A stretch of DNA of 64,000 nucleotides from Variovorax sp. V213 (GTDB taxonomy: Bacteria > Pseudomonadota > Gammaproteobacteria > Burkholderiales > Burkholderiaceae_C). This document shows, piece by piece, positions 27,380 through 36,294 of the stretch; within the stretch, counting starts at the first letter, position 1, and every line of letters begins with the position of its first letter. The notes under the pieces are model-generated. The model ran no database searches, was not told the DNA's origin, and saw nothing but the letters and a program-made list of their open reading frames with translations. The DNA lies in assembly GCF_041154455.1 (NCBI RefSeq), contig NZ_AP028664.1, positions 5,147,001 to 5,211,000 on the forward strand, in the 5' to 3' direction. The position numbers and the translations under genes were made by a program.

Positions 27380-28798
27380 ATGACCTTCGCACGCACCACC
27401 GATCCCATCGCCGCCATCGCCACCGCCTCGGGGCGCGGGGCGGTGGGCATCGTGCGGGTGTCCGGCGCCCGGCTCGCGCCGCTGATCGAGGCCCTCTGCG
27501 GCCGGCCGCTGAAGCCGCGCGAAGCCACCTATCTCCCGTTCCGCGACGCGGCCGGCGAACCGGTCGACCACGGCCTGGCGATCCACTTTCCCTCGCCCCA
27601 TTCGTTCACCGGCGAGGACGTGCTCGAGCTCCAGGCCCATGGCGGAACGGTGGTGTTGCAGCTTTTGCTGGCACGCTGCCTCGAAGCCGCCGCCGAGGCC
27701 GACCCGGTCACCGGCCGCCCGCGCCTGCCCGGCCTGCGTGTGGCCGAGCCCGGCGAGTTCAGCCAGCGCGCCTTCCTGAACGGCAAGGTCGATCTGGCCC
27801 AGGCCGAGGCCATTGCCGACCTGATCGACGCCAGCACCGAGGCGGCCGCGCGCAGCGCCGGGCGTTCGCTCTCGGGCGCGTTCTCGCGCGAGATCCACAC
27901 GCTGCGCGACGCGCTGATCCATCTGCGCATGCTGGTCGAGGCCACGCTCGATTTCCCCGAAGAAGAGATCGACTTCCTTCAAAAGGCCGATGCGGCCGGG
28001 CAGTTGATGAGATTGCAGGCGCAGCTGGCGGCGGTGCAGCAGCGCGCGAAACAGGGGGCGTTGCTGCGCGAGGGCATCAAGGTGGTCATCGCAGGCCAGC
28101 CCAATGCAGGCAAAAGTTCGCTGCTCAACGCATTGGCGGGCGCCGAGCTGGCCATCGTGAGCGCGGTGGCGGGCACCACGCGCGACGTGGTCTCGCAGAC
28201 CATCCAGATCCACGGCGTCCCGCTGCACGTGGCCGACACGGCGGGCCTGCGCGAAAGCAGCGACGAGGTCGAACAGATCGGCGTTGCACGCGCCTGGGGT
28301 CAGATCGAGAGCGCCGACGCGGTGCTGTTCCTGCACGACCTGACACGCGCCGGCCTGCCCGACTACGCCGCCGCCGACGCCGAGATCTTGCGCAGCCTGC
28401 GGCAGAAGCTGCCCGCGGGCGTGCCGGTGCTCGATGTCTGGAACAAGCAGGACGCCGCGCCAATGGCCAGTGCGGCCAGCGCGGCCCAGGGCATCGCCCT
28501 GTCCGCCAAGACCGGCCTCGGCATCGAAGCGCTGCGCGAGCAACTGCTGGCCATGGCCGGTTGGCAGGCCGTGCCCGAGGGGGTCTACCTGGCGCGCGCG
28601 CGCCACGTGCAGGCGCTGGCCAGGGTCGAAACCCACCTGGCGCTGGCCGCGAGCCATCTGGCAGCGCAGGCGCAGCTGCTCGACCTGCTGGCTGAGGAAC
28701 TGCGCCTGGCGCAGAACGCGCTGAACGAAATCACCGGCGAGTTCGGCGCCGACGACTTGCTGGGGGTCATCTTTTCGCGCTTCTGTATCGGCAAATAG
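27380..28798 (+). CDS. mnmE: tRNA modification GTPase MnmE
   Basis: 472 residues. The N-terminal folate-binding domain begins TDPIAAIATASGRGAVGIVR. The G domain has AGQPNAGKSSLLNAL, a TTRD switch, ADTAGLRE and NKQD. The C-terminal CIGK motif, which holds the catalytic cysteine, is present as FCIGK. With MnmG it modifies wobble uridine 34 of several tRNAs. Gene order after yidC is the common one. Confidence 0.97.
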   Translation: MTFARTTDPIAAIATASGRGAVGIVRVSGARLAPLIEALCGRPLKPREATYLPFRDAAGEPVDHGLAIHFPSPHSFTGEDVLELQAHGGTVVLQLLLARCLEAAAEADPVTGRPRLPGLRVAEPGEFSQRAFLNGKVDLAQAEAIADLIDASTEAAARSAGRSLSGAFSREIHTLRDALIHLRMLVEATLDFPEEEIDFLQKADAAGQLMRLQAQLAAVQQRAKQGALLREGIKVVIAGQPNAGKSSLLNALAGAELAIVSAVAGTTRDVVSQTIQIHGVPLHVADTAGLRESSDEVEQIGVARAWGQIESADAVLFLHDLTRAGLPDYAAADAEILRSLRQKLPAGVPVLDVWNKQDAAPMASAASAAQGIALSAKTGLGIEALREQLLAMAGWQAVPEGVYLARARHVQALARVETHLALAASHLAAQAQLLDLLAEELRLAQNALNEITGEFGADDLLGVIFSRFCIGK

Positions 28799-28888
28799 AG
28801 ACAGCCCCTCCGAAAAACGTAAAGAGTTGTAGCCGAAAACCGCGCCCTTCGCGGATACTCCGGCACAGATGCGGGGGTTGAGAAAAGC

Positions 28889-29350
28889 ATGTCCATCCAG
28901 AACCTGAGCCGCGCCATCGCGGACAACAACAGCAATGACGCCTTTGCGTTGATGCTGAACGTACAACAGTGGGAAACGCTGGCGGGCTATCTGCAGCCCA
29001 TCGTGACCGGCGTCGGCGACGTTCTCATCGAGCAGGGCACGCACGACCGCTCGGTGTATTTTCTCGAGAGCGGCGCCATCAGCGTGCACCGCGTGAGCAG
29101 CAAGGAACAGATGAAGCTGGCCGTGCTGATGCCGGGGTCGGTGGTCGGCGAAGGCTCCTTCTTCTCGCGCGAACCGCATTCGGCCAACGTGGTGGTCACC
29201 GGCGCGGGGCGCGTATGGCGCCTCACGGCGGTCCGCTTCCTGGAAATGTCGAATCGGCAGCCCAACCTGGCCCTCGAAATCGCCATGGGCCTTGGCGCGG
29301 TGATCGCCAAGCGCATGGCGCACCGGTCCAAGCGCGTCGCGGTCACCTGA
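28889..29350 (+). CDS. Stand-alone cyclic-nucleotide-binding domain protein
   Basis: 153 residues. A single cNMP-binding beta-roll covers most of the protein (VGDVLIEQGTHDRSVYFLES, MPGSVVGEGSFFS, PHSANVVVTGAGRVWRL) followed by a short helix. There is no helix-turn-helix, so it is not a complete Crp/Fnr regulator. The phosphate-binding cassette position reads GEGSFFSREPHS, which lacks the canonical Arg-Ala pair, so ligand binding is uncertain. It could be a signal-sensing adaptor. Confidence 0.75.
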   Translation: MSIQNLSRAIADNNSNDAFALMLNVQQWETLAGYLQPIVTGVGDVLIEQGTHDRSVYFLESGAISVHRVSSKEQMKLAVLMPGSVVGEGSFFSREPHSANVVVTGAGRVWRLTAVRFLEMSNRQPNLALEIAMGLGAVIAKRMAHRSKRVAVT

Positions 29351-29448
29351 GCATCCACCTGGCCATTCCGCGTGAAGTGCAAACCGTGGCAGCACGCCGC
29401 GGTCCGTTCCCGAAAATCGTTTCTCCCGTTCCCTAGAAGTCAGTCGAA

Positions 29449-30387
29449 ATGGCCTTGATCTGCCCGGTCTGCAGCACAGAAAACCGCGAGGGCGCGAATT
29501 TCTGCAAGAGCTGCGGCGGCAAGCTGGCGCCCGCCGCACCCACGCCGATTTCGCCACCTCCCGCTCCTCGCAGCCGGTCCGAGCGCGAGTGGGCCACCAC
29601 GGCGCCCGCGCAACTGCGCGCACCCACGATCCCCGGCGGGCTCTTCGAGGCCCGCATGCCGCCCGCGTCCACGGCGCCGCCTGCGGGCGCCGCAACGCTG
29701 GCGGATGAGAAGACGCTCATTGCCGCGCTGGGCCGCTTGAGGCGCCCGCCTTCGCCGCCGCGGGAACCCCGGGCAAGGAAGTCTTCCAAGCCCAGGGCGC
29801 CGCGGCCGCCCCGGGCCGAGCCCCGGAAGCCGTGGCGCTCGCGCGGCTTCTGGCTCTGGTTGCTGTTGCTGGCGGTGGGGCTCGTCATGGTCGTTGCGGG
29901 CTGGCGCGGCTACGGAATGGACCCGCCGGACGAAGAAGTCGAAATCGCCAAGCCCGCTGCGCCCGCCGTGCCGCCCGTGCCATCGATCCAGCCGCCGGCG
30001 GCGGTGCCCGAACCTCCGCCTGCGGAGCCGCTGGCCGTGGAAGCCGCGCCGCACGATGCGGCGGCAACCACGCCCCTGGCCGCCAACCTCAAGCCAGCGC
30101 CTGCAGCCGTGAGCAAGACGCGCAAGCCGGCACCCGCGGCACCGCCGCAAGCCGGGGCGTCCGAGTCCGTGCCGGCCGCAGTCGCCGCGGCGCCGACGCC
30201 GTCCCAGGCACCCTCGGCGCCCGCAGACCCGCTGGCCATTTGTGGCGACCGCAATTTCATCGCGAAGGCCCAGTGCATGGCCGCGCAGTGCCTCAAGCCC
30301 GAATACAAGCCGCACGCGCAATGCGAGGCGGTGCGCCGGCAGCAGCGCATCGAAGAAGAAAAGCGCAACCCGACGCTGGTCAACTAG
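29449..30387 (+). CDS. Zinc-ribbon membrane protein, unknown function
   Basis: 312 residues. An N-terminal zinc ribbon (CPVC near residues 5-8, CKSCGG near 19-24) is cytosolic. A Pro/Arg-rich linker leads to one membrane helix (about 135-155, WLWLLLLAVGLVMVVAG), then a long Ala/Pro-rich stretch. The C-terminus has four cysteines (CGDRNF, AQCMAAQCLKPEY, AQCEAVRRQQ). This layout recurs in betaproteobacterial proteins annotated only as zinc-ribbon domain proteins. Function is unknown. Confidence 0.7.
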   Translation: MALICPVCSTENREGANFCKSCGGKLAPAAPTPISPPPAPRSRSEREWATTAPAQLRAPTIPGGLFEARMPPASTAPPAGAATLADEKTLIAALGRLRRPPSPPREPRARKSSKPRAPRPPRAEPRKPWRSRGFWLWLLLLAVGLVMVVAGWRGYGMDPPDEEVEIAKPAAPAVPPVPSIQPPAAVPEPPPAEPLAVEAAPHDAAATTPLAANLKPAPAAVSKTRKPAPAAPPQAGASESVPAAVAAAPTPSQAPSAPADPLAICGDRNFIAKAQCMAAQCLKPEYKPHAQCEAVRRQQRIEEEKRNPTLVN

Positions 30388-30416
30388 CTCGGCGCCGCCG
30401 GTTCCGCGGGAGGGTC

Positions 30417-32402
30417 CTAACCCTTTTGCAGCCGCTCTATGGCGACCGCCAGGGCCGCGGGCTTGCCGGACAGCACGAGCGTATCGCCATCGCTCAGCAC
30501 CGTGTCGTCGGTGAGTACCTGGGCCTGGCCGTTGTGGCGGCGCAGGCTGGCGACGCGAACGCCCAATGATTCCAGCGCCAGTCGCGCCAGGGTTTGTCCC
30601 ACCGCACGGGCGCCGGGCGTGAGGGTGAAGGTGTTGAGCCGCTCATGGTCGATCTCGTCGGCGTTGTCGTCGTCGGCGCCGTGGAAGTAGCCGCGCAGCA
30701 GGTTGTAGCGCGCGTCGCGCTGGTCCTGCACCACGCGGATCACGCGCCGCATCGGCACGCCCACCAATGCGAGCGCATGGCTCGCGAGCATCAGCGAACC
30801 CTCGATGGCCTCGGGCACCACTTCGGTCGCGCCCGCGGCCTGCAGCTTTTCAAGGTCGTGGTCGTCCTGCGTGCGCACGATCACCGGTACCTGCGGCGCG
30901 TGGGCACGGGTGTTGGCCAGCACCTTCATGGCACCCGGCACGTCCAGGTACGTCACGACCACGGCGCTGGCGCGGGCCAGGCCGGCCGCCATCAGCGCCT
31001 GCAGCCGTGCCGCGTCGCCGAACACCACCGAATCGCCGGCCGCAGCCGCCTGCCGCACGCGGTCGGGGTCGAGGTCGAGCGCCATGTACGGAATGCCTTC
31101 GTGCTCCAGGATGCGCGCCAGGTTCTGGCCGCAGCGCCCGTAGCCGCAGATGATCACGTGCTTTGCGGTGTTGATGGTCTTGCGCGCGATGCTGGTCATC
31201 TGCAGCGATTGCTGGAGCCAGTCGCTCGCCACCAGCTTGCGCACGATGGCGTTGGTGTACATCACGATGAACGGCGTGGCGAGCATTGACAGCACCATCG
31301 AGGCCAGCACCGGGTTGGCGAGCCAGGGCGGCAGCAGACTGCGTTCCTGCGCCAGCGTCAGCAGCACGAAGCCGAATTCGCCCGCCTGCGCCAGGTACAG
31401 GCCGGTGCGCAGCGACACGCCCGCGGTGGCGCCCAGCACCCGCGCCAGCACCGTCACCAGCGCGAGCTTGAAGGCCAGCGGCAGGACCAACAGCACGGCC
31501 ACCAGGGCCCACCGGTCCACCACGATGTGCCAGTCGAGCGACATGCCCACAGTGATGAAGAAGAGGCCCAGCAGCACGTCGTGGAACGGACGGATGTCGG
31601 TCTCGACCTGGTGCTTGTATTCGGTCTCCGACACCAGCATGCCGGCGATGAAGGCACCCAGCGCCAGGCTCAGGCCGGCCAGGTCGGTGAGCCATGCCAG
31701 GCCGAGCGTGACCAGCAGCACGTTCAGGATGAAGAGCTCCTCGCTGCGCCGCCGGGCCACCAGGGTGAGCCACCAGCGCATGATGCGCGGACCGCCGAAA
31801 AGCAGCAGGCCGATCAGCAAGGTGGCCTTCACCATGGCCAGCCCGATGGCCTTGGCCAGCGCCTCGGGCGGTGCGCCGAGTGCGGGAATCAGCACCAGCA
31901 GCGGCACCACGGCCAGGTCCTGGAACAGCAGCACGCCCATCACGCGCCGGCCGTGCTCGCTCTCGAGCTCGAGCCGCTCGGCCATCAGCTTGACCACGAT
32001 CGCGGTGCTGCTCATGGTCAACGCGCCCGACAGCGCCAGCGCCGTCTGCCACCCGAGCCGCCAGACCGGCGGGAGCTGGGAGGCGATCAAGAGCGCACCG
32101 GCGGTGGCGATGGTCATCGTCAGCAGCACCTGCAAGAGGCCCAGGCCGAACACGTGCTTGCGCATGGCACGCAGCTTGGGCAGGCTGAACTCCAGCCCGA
32201 TCACGAACATCAGGAACACCACGCCGAACTCGCCCAGGTGAAGGATGGCTTCGGAGTTGTGCGCCAATCCCAGCGCATGAGGCCCGATCAGCACGCCCGC
32301 CGTCAGATAACCGAGCATCGGCGGCAGTTTCAGCGAGCGGCAGACGACGACGCCGATCACCGCGGCCAGCAAATACATCAGCGTGAGATCGAACGAAGAC
32401 AT
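30417..32402 (-). CDS. Monovalent cation:proton antiporter-2 (KefB/KefC type)
   Basis: 661 residues. About twelve membrane helices (residues 1-390) form a CPA2 exchanger. A RCK/TrkA-N Rossmann domain follows (KHVIICGYGRCGQNLARILE), then a TrkA-C domain ending with QVLTDDTVLSDGDTLVLSGK. The protein should exchange K+ or Na+ for H+ and be gated by a ligand at the RCK domain. It is divergent from kdsD with about 87 bases between starts. I cannot tell KefB from KefC or Ybal-type members without alignment. Confidence 0.88.
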   Translation of the reverse strand: MSSFDLTLMYLLAAVIGVVVCRSLKLPPMLGYLTAGVLIGPHALGLAHNSEAILHLGEFGVVFLMFVIGLEFSLPKLRAMRKHVFGLGLLQVLLTMTIATAGALLIASQLPPVWRLGWQTALALSGALTMSSTAIVVKLMAERLELESEHGRRVMGVLLFQDLAVVPLLVLIPALGAPPEALAKAIGLAMVKATLLIGLLLFGGPRIMRWWLTLVARRRSEELFILNVLLVTLGLAWLTDLAGLSLALGAFIAGMLVSETEYKHQVETDIRPFHDVLLGLFFITVGMSLDWHIVVDRWALVAVLLVLPLAFKLALVTVLARVLGATAGVSLRTGLYLAQAGEFGFVLLTLAQERSLLPPWLANPVLASMVLSMLATPFIVMYTNAIVRKLVASDWLQQSLQMTSIARKTINTAKHVIICGYGRCGQNLARILEHEGIPYMALDLDPDRVRQAAAAGDSVVFGDAARLQALMAAGLARASAVVVTYLDVPGAMKVLANTRAHAPQVPVIVRTQDDHDLEKLQAAGATEVVPEAIEGSLMLASHALALVGVPMRRVIRVVQDQRDARYNLLRGYFHGADDDNADEIDHERLNTFTLTPGARAVGQTLARLALESLGVRVASLRRHNGQAQVLTDDTVLSDGDTLVLSGKPAALAVAIERLQKG

Positions 32403-32489
32403 GGTCGGATGCTAGAGCAATGTCCATGCCCCGGGCGTGCCCCTTTCGCCCGACGACCGGCCAAGTCGGCCGGCCCGTAAAATCCGCCG

Positions 32490-33488
32490 ATGAGTTCAGC
32501 TCCCCTGCCCCCCGTGGTCGACGCCGACGCGATTCTTGCGCGCGCGCGCGCCACCTTCGACATCGAGTCCGATGCCGTACTCGGCCTCAAGTCGCGCGTG
32601 GGCCCGAGCTTTGTCGACGCCGTGCGCAAGATCCTCGAAGTGCGCGGCCGCGTGGTCGTCATGGGCATGGGCAAGAGCGGCCACGTGGGCCGCAAGATCG
32701 CTGCGACCCTGGCTTCCACGGGCACGCCGGCCATGTTCGTCCATCCGGCCGAGGCCAGCCACGGCGATCTCGGCATGATCAAGTCGGTCGACCTGGTGCT
32801 GGCCATCTCCAACAGCGGCGAGGTCGACGAGCTCACCGTGATCCTCCCGGTGGTCAAGCGCCAGGGCGTGCCCCTGATCGCCATGACCGGCCGCGTCGAT
32901 TCCACCCTGGCGCGCCACGCCGACATCGTGATCGACGCCGGCGTTGCCAAGGAGGCCTGCCCGCTCAATCTCGCTCCCACCGCGAGCACCACCGCCCAGA
33001 TGGCGATGGGCGACGCGCTGGCGGTGGCGCTGCTCGATGCGCGCGGCTTCGGCTCCGAAGACTTCGCGCGCTCGCATCCCGGCGGTGCGCTGGGCCGCAA
33101 GCTGCTCACCCATGTGAGCGACGTGATGCGCTCGGGCGACGAAGTGCCGCGCGTCGCGCCCACCGCCACGCTCAGCGAACTGATGCGCGAGATGAGCTCC
33201 AAGGGCCTGGGTGCCACCGCGGTGGTCGACGCCGAAGGCCGTGCCATCGGCATCTTCACTGACGGCGACCTGCGCCGCCAGGTCGAGACCGGCGGCGACC
33301 TGCGCGGCCTGACGGCCGCCGACGTGATGCACCCCGGTCCGCGCACGTTGCGCGCCGATGCGCTCGCGGTCGAGGCGGCCGAGCTGATGGAAGAACACCG
33401 CATCACCAGCGTGCTCATCGTCGATCCCGCGGGGCATTTGATCGGCGCGCTCAGCATCAACGACCTGATGCGCGCGAAGGTCATCTGA
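32490..33488 (+). CDS. kdsD: D-arabinose 5-phosphate isomerase
   Basis: 332 residues. The SIS domain (about 30-190) has VVVMGMGKSGHVGRKIAATL and AISNSGEVDEL; a pair of CBS domains follows (SDVMRSGDEVPRV, ITSVLIVDPAGHLIGALS). It converts ribulose 5-phosphate to arabinose 5-phosphate, the first step of Kdo synthesis for LPS. The TGATG junction couples it to kdsC. KdsD rather than GutQ is supported by the kdsC and lptC neighbours. Confidence 0.95.
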   Translation: MSSAPLPPVVDADAILARARATFDIESDAVLGLKSRVGPSFVDAVRKILEVRGRVVVMGMGKSGHVGRKIAATLASTGTPAMFVHPAEASHGDLGMIKSVDLVLAISNSGEVDELTVILPVVKRQGVPLIAMTGRVDSTLARHADIVIDAGVAKEACPLNLAPTASTTAQMAMGDALAVALLDARGFGSEDFARSHPGGALGRKLLTHVSDVMRSGDEVPRVAPTATLSELMREMSSKGLGATAVVDAEGRAIGIFTDGDLRRQVETGGDLRGLTAADVMHPGPRTLRADALAVEAAELMEEHRITSVLIVDPAGHLIGALSINDLMRAKVI

Positions 33489-34036
33489 TGCCGCTCGATT
33501 TCCAGGCCGAAACCTTGCTTGCCGCACAGGATGCGCGCATTGCGTTCTTCGACATCGACGGCGTGCTGACCGACGGCGGCGTCTATTTCACCGAGCACGG
33601 CGAAACCCTCAAGCGCTTCAGCATCCTGGACGGCTACGGCCTCAAGCTGCTGCGCCTGGCAGGCATCACGCCCGCGGTGATCACCGGGCGCGATTCGAAG
33701 CCGCTGCGCGTGCGGCTCGAAGCGCTCGGCATCGAGCATGTGCGCTACGGTACCGAAGACAAGCTGCCCGCGGCCGAAGCCATGCTCGAGCAGCTTGGCT
33801 TTGGGTGGCACCAGGCGGCCGCCATCGGCGACGACTGGCCCGACCTGCCGGTGCTGGCGCGCGCCGGCTTTGCGGCGGCGCCCGCCAATGCGCACGTCGA
33901 GGTGCGCGAAGCGGTCAATTACGTCACCCGCGCACGCGGCGGCGAAGGCGCGGCGCGCGAATTCTGCGACCTGCTGCTGACGGCTTGCGGCCAGTACCGG
34001 CGCCTGCTCGACGCCGCACGGGGCCCCCAGCAATGA
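33488..34036 (+). CDS. kdsC: 3-deoxy-D-manno-octulosonate 8-phosphate phosphatase
   Basis: 182 residues of a capless C0-type HAD phosphatase. Motif I FFDIDGVLTDGG, motif II ITGRDSK, and the motif IV region IGDDWPDLPVL are visible. It removes phosphate from Kdo 8-phosphate. KdsC proteins act as tetramers in the cytosol. The gene overlaps kdsD by one base and lptC by an ATGA junction. Confidence 0.95.
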   Translation: MPLDFQAETLLAAQDARIAFFDIDGVLTDGGVYFTEHGETLKRFSILDGYGLKLLRLAGITPAVITGRDSKPLRVRLEALGIEHVRYGTEDKLPAAEAMLEQLGFGWHQAAAIGDDWPDLPVLARAGFAAAPANAHVEVREAVNYVTRARGGEGAAREFCDLLLTACGQYRRLLDAARGPQQ

Positions 34037-34677
34037 AGGCCGCCTGGAGCCTGCTGCGCGACGTTCTCGACCGCGCCACCATCTACCTGCCCATCATCCT
34101 GACCGCAGCGGTCGCGCTCGGTACCTACTGGCTGGTGCGCAATGCGCCCAAGCTGCTCGAACCCACCGCCAAGGCCGCGCCTACGCACGAGCCCGACTAT
34201 TTCATGCGCGGTTTCGTGATCAAGAACTTCCTGCCCAACGGCGACCTGCGCAGCGAACTCCATGGCAAGGAAGGCCGGCACTACCCGGACACCGACACCG
34301 TCGAGGTCGACGACGTGCGCATGCGCTCCGTCTCGCCGCAGGGCTACACCACCCACGCCACGGCCAACCGCGGCCTGTCGAATTCCGATGGCAGCGAGAT
34401 CCAGCTCTTCGGCAATGCCGTCGTCATCCGCGACCCCGTCGTCGCGCCCGGCGGCAAGGGCACGCCGCGGCTCGAGTTCCGCGGCGACTTCCTGCACGCC
34501 TTTCTCGACTCCGAGCGTGTGACGTCGAACAAGCCCGTCACGCTCATCCGCGGCAGCGACCAGTTCACCGCCGACAACCTCGACTACGACAACCTGAGCG
34601 GCGTGGCCAACCTGACCGGCCGGGTGCGCGGCGTGCTGATCCCGTCGGCGGCTCCCGCAGGCGGCAAACCGCGCTGA
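34033..34677 (+). CDS. lptC: LPS export protein LptC
   Basis: 214 residues. An N-terminal membrane anchor (about 17-37, ATIYLPIILTAAVALGTYWL) is followed by a periplasmic beta-jellyroll (DYFMRGFVIKNFLPNGDLRS, GKEGRHYPDTDTVEVDDV). LptC links the LptB2FG transporter to LptA in moving LPS across the periplasm. LptA and LptB, which usually follow in proteobacteria, are not next here; an SDR gene follows instead. Confidence 0.93.
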   Translation: MKAAWSLLRDVLDRATIYLPIILTAAVALGTYWLVRNAPKLLEPTAKAAPTHEPDYFMRGFVIKNFLPNGDLRSELHGKEGRHYPDTDTVEVDDVRMRSVSPQGYTTHATANRGLSNSDGSEIQLFGNAVVIRDPVVAPGGKGTPRLEFRGDFLHAFLDSERVTSNKPVTLIRGSDQFTADNLDYDNLSGVANLTGRVRGVLIPSAAPAGGKPR

Positions 34678-34708
34678 AGACAAGAGCGACCCGGAAGACA
34701 ACCCGCGC

Positions 34709-35491
34709 ATGAGCCCCTCCCCGCTTGTCTTCATCACCGGCGCATCGAGCGGCATCGGCCAGGCCCTCGCCGCGAGCTTTTATCGGGCCGGCTACCGGCT
34801 GGCGCTGGTCGCCCGGCGCACGGGCGAAATCGAATCCTGGGCTACCGCCCGCCAACTGGACCCATCCCGCTATCAGATATATAGCGCCGACGTGGCCCAG
34901 ACGGACAGCATCCTGGCTGCTGGCGCCGCCTGCATCGAACGCCAGGGCCTGCCTGACGTGGTGATTGCCAACGCCGGCATCAGCGTGGGCATCGACACGG
35001 CGGAGCGCGAAGACATCGAGGTGATGGGTCGAACCTTCGCCACCAACAACGTGGGCCTCATGGCCACCTTCCATCCCTTCGTTGCGGGTATGCGGCAGCG
35101 CGGCAGCGGCCGGCTGGTCGGCATCGCGAGTGTTGCGGCCATTCGCGGCTTGCCGGGGCATGGGGCCTACTGCGCCAGCAAGGCGGGCGTGGTCGCGTAC
35201 TGCGAGAGCCTGCGCGGCGAACTGCACAACAGCGGCGTCAAGGTTGTCACGCTATGCCCGGGCTACATCGATACGCCGTTGACGCAGGGCAACCGCTACG
35301 GCATGCCCTTTCTCATGAAGGCCGAAGACTTTGCGGACCAGGCGCTGCGCGCCATCGAGGCCGGCACCAGCTACCGCGTCATCCCCTGGCAGATGGGCGT
35401 GGTCGCCAAGCTGATGCGCATGCTGCCGAACGCCTTGCTCGACCTTGCCGTGCAAGGCCGCGCCCGCAAGAAGCGCAGCGGCGAAAGCTGA
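34709..35491 (+). CDS. SDR family oxidoreductase
   Basis: 260 residues of a classical short-chain dehydrogenase. The cofactor motif TGASSGIGQA is at the N-terminus, NAGIS in the middle, and the catalytic YCASKAG tyrosine/lysine near residue 156. The arginines after the first helix suggest NADP. It is 31 bases after lptC in the same direction, so co-transcription is plausible. The substrate is unknown. Positions 34869-34885 encode part of it and carry the third GCTAT-N7-ATAGC motif. Confidence 0.88.
   Translation: MSPSPLVFITGASSGIGQALAASFYRAGYRLALVARRTGEIESWATARQLDPSRYQIYSADVAQTDSILAAGAACIERQGLPDVVIANAGISVGIDTAEREDIEVMGRTFATNNVGLMATFHPFVAGMRQRGSGRLVGIASVAAIRGLPGHGAYCASKAGVVAYCESLRGELHNSGVKVVTLCPGYIDTPLTQGNRYGMPFLMKAEDFADQALRAIEAGTSYRVIPWQMGVVAKLMRMLPNALLDLAVQGRARKKRSGES
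34869..34885. repeat. GCTAT-N7-ATAGC palindromic motif, copy 3 (inside a coding region)
   Basis: GCTATCAGATATATAGC, same 5-7-5 geometry as the copies at 16474 and 17837, but here within the SDR gene where it encodes RYQIYSA. The local AT content breaks with the surrounding high-GC codons. Confidence 0.45.
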
Positions 35492-35532
35492 GCCTTTCCT
35501 CGGGGGCCGCCTCCTTCGCGTCCATCCCAATG

Positions 35533-35557
35533 AAAAAGGCTCCCGAGGGAGCCTTTT
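35533..35557. terminator. Bidirectional intrinsic terminator between SDR and RRM genes
   Basis: AAAAGGCTCCC / GGGAGCCTTTT is a near-perfect stem with A-tract before and T-tract after, 42 bases beyond the SDR stop and 26 bases before the RRM gene's end. It serves both convergent genes. Confidence 0.88.
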
Positions 35558-35582
35558 GCCTGTGTGAGCCGGGGTGCAAGGC

Positions 35583-36158
35583 TCAGTAGCCGCTGTTTCC
35601 ACCGCCGCCGTAGCCGCCGCCACCGCCGGAGCGGCCACCGCCACCACCGCCGCGAGGACCGGCGCCGTAAGGGCTGCGGAAACCGCCGTCGCCACCACCG
35701 CCGCCACCGCCACTTCGGCCACCACCGCCGCCGCCGTAGCCGCCACCACCGCCGGAACGGCCACCGCCGCCGCCACTGCGATCGCCGCCACCACCGTAGC
35801 CGCCACCACCGTAGCCGCCACCGCCGCCGCCGTAGCCACCGCCACCACCGCCGCCATAACCACCACCACCGCCGCCGTAGCCGCCACCACCGCTGCGCGG
35901 GGGACGTGCTTCCATGGGACGTGCTTCATTGACGACGACGCTGCGGCCGCCCAGGGGCTGGCCGTTCATGCCGTTGATGGCGGCTTGCGCTTCCGCGTCG
36001 CTGCCCATCTCGACGAAGCCGAAGCCCTTCGATCGGCCGGTGTCGCGTTCCATCATGACCTTGGCACTGGTCACCGAACCGAATTGTCCAAAAGCCTGTT
36101 CGAGATCACCGTCGCGCACCGAGTAAGGCAGGTTGCCGACGTACAGTTTGTTGCCCAT
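35583..36158 (-). CDS. Glycine-rich RRM RNA-binding protein
   Basis: 191 residues from ATG 36158, preceded by AGGAG with 7-base spacing. One RRM (about 2-80) has RNP2 LYVGNL and RNP1 KGFGFVEM. The rest is a low-complexity tail of GGGGYGG and RSGGGGG units (about 87-191), coded by a repetitive CC/GC-rich tract. Such proteins in bacteria resemble plant glycine-rich and cyanobacterial cold-induced RNA chaperones. The tail could favour condensation with RNA. The 5' leader is about 130 bases and hides the ribosome site in a hairpin. Confidence 0.92.
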   Translation of the reverse strand: MGNKLYVGNLPYSVRDGDLEQAFGQFGSVTSAKVMMERDTGRSKGFGFVEMGSDAEAQAAINGMNGQPLGGRSVVVNEARPMEARPPRSGGGGYGGGGGGYGGGGGGGYGGGGGGYGGGGYGGGGDRSGGGGGRSGGGGGYGGGGGGRSGGGGGGGDGGFRSPYGAGPRGGGGGGRSGGGGGYGGGGNSGY

Positions 36159-36160
36159 CA

Positions 36161-36204
36161 AGGGACTCCTATAAACACATAGCAAGAAAAGCGACGGAGT
36201 CCCT
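36161..36204 (-). promoter_or_regulatory. Ribosome-site-hiding hairpin in the RRM gene leader
   Basis: AGGGACTCC (36161-36169) and GGAGTCCCT (36196-36204) are perfect 9-base inverted repeats. In the mRNA (minus strand) the downstream arm contains the Shine-Dalgarno AGGAG of the RRM gene, so pairing would block translation. The loop is 26 bases. It may act as a thermosensor or be refolded by an RNA chaperone. Confidence 0.6.
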
Positions 36205-36294
36205 GAAGCATCACTCAAACGAGAGCCGTCGAGTCGCGCGAAACTGACCGATCACCGAACTTCCTCCCAGCAAAATGAAGAGGGAGGCTCGTGC

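Noticed and set aside
26990..29695. Very long minus-strand open frame (901 codons) across yidC end, mnmE and the cNMP gene
   Set aside because: It lies antisense to well-supported genes, is rich in Arg/His/Gly, and shows no recognisable domains; long antisense frames are expected at this GC content.
35588..35910. Long repetitive CCG/CCA tract suggesting a repeat array
   Set aside because: It is the codon-level consequence of the glycine-rich tail of the RRM protein, not a CRISPR or satellite array.
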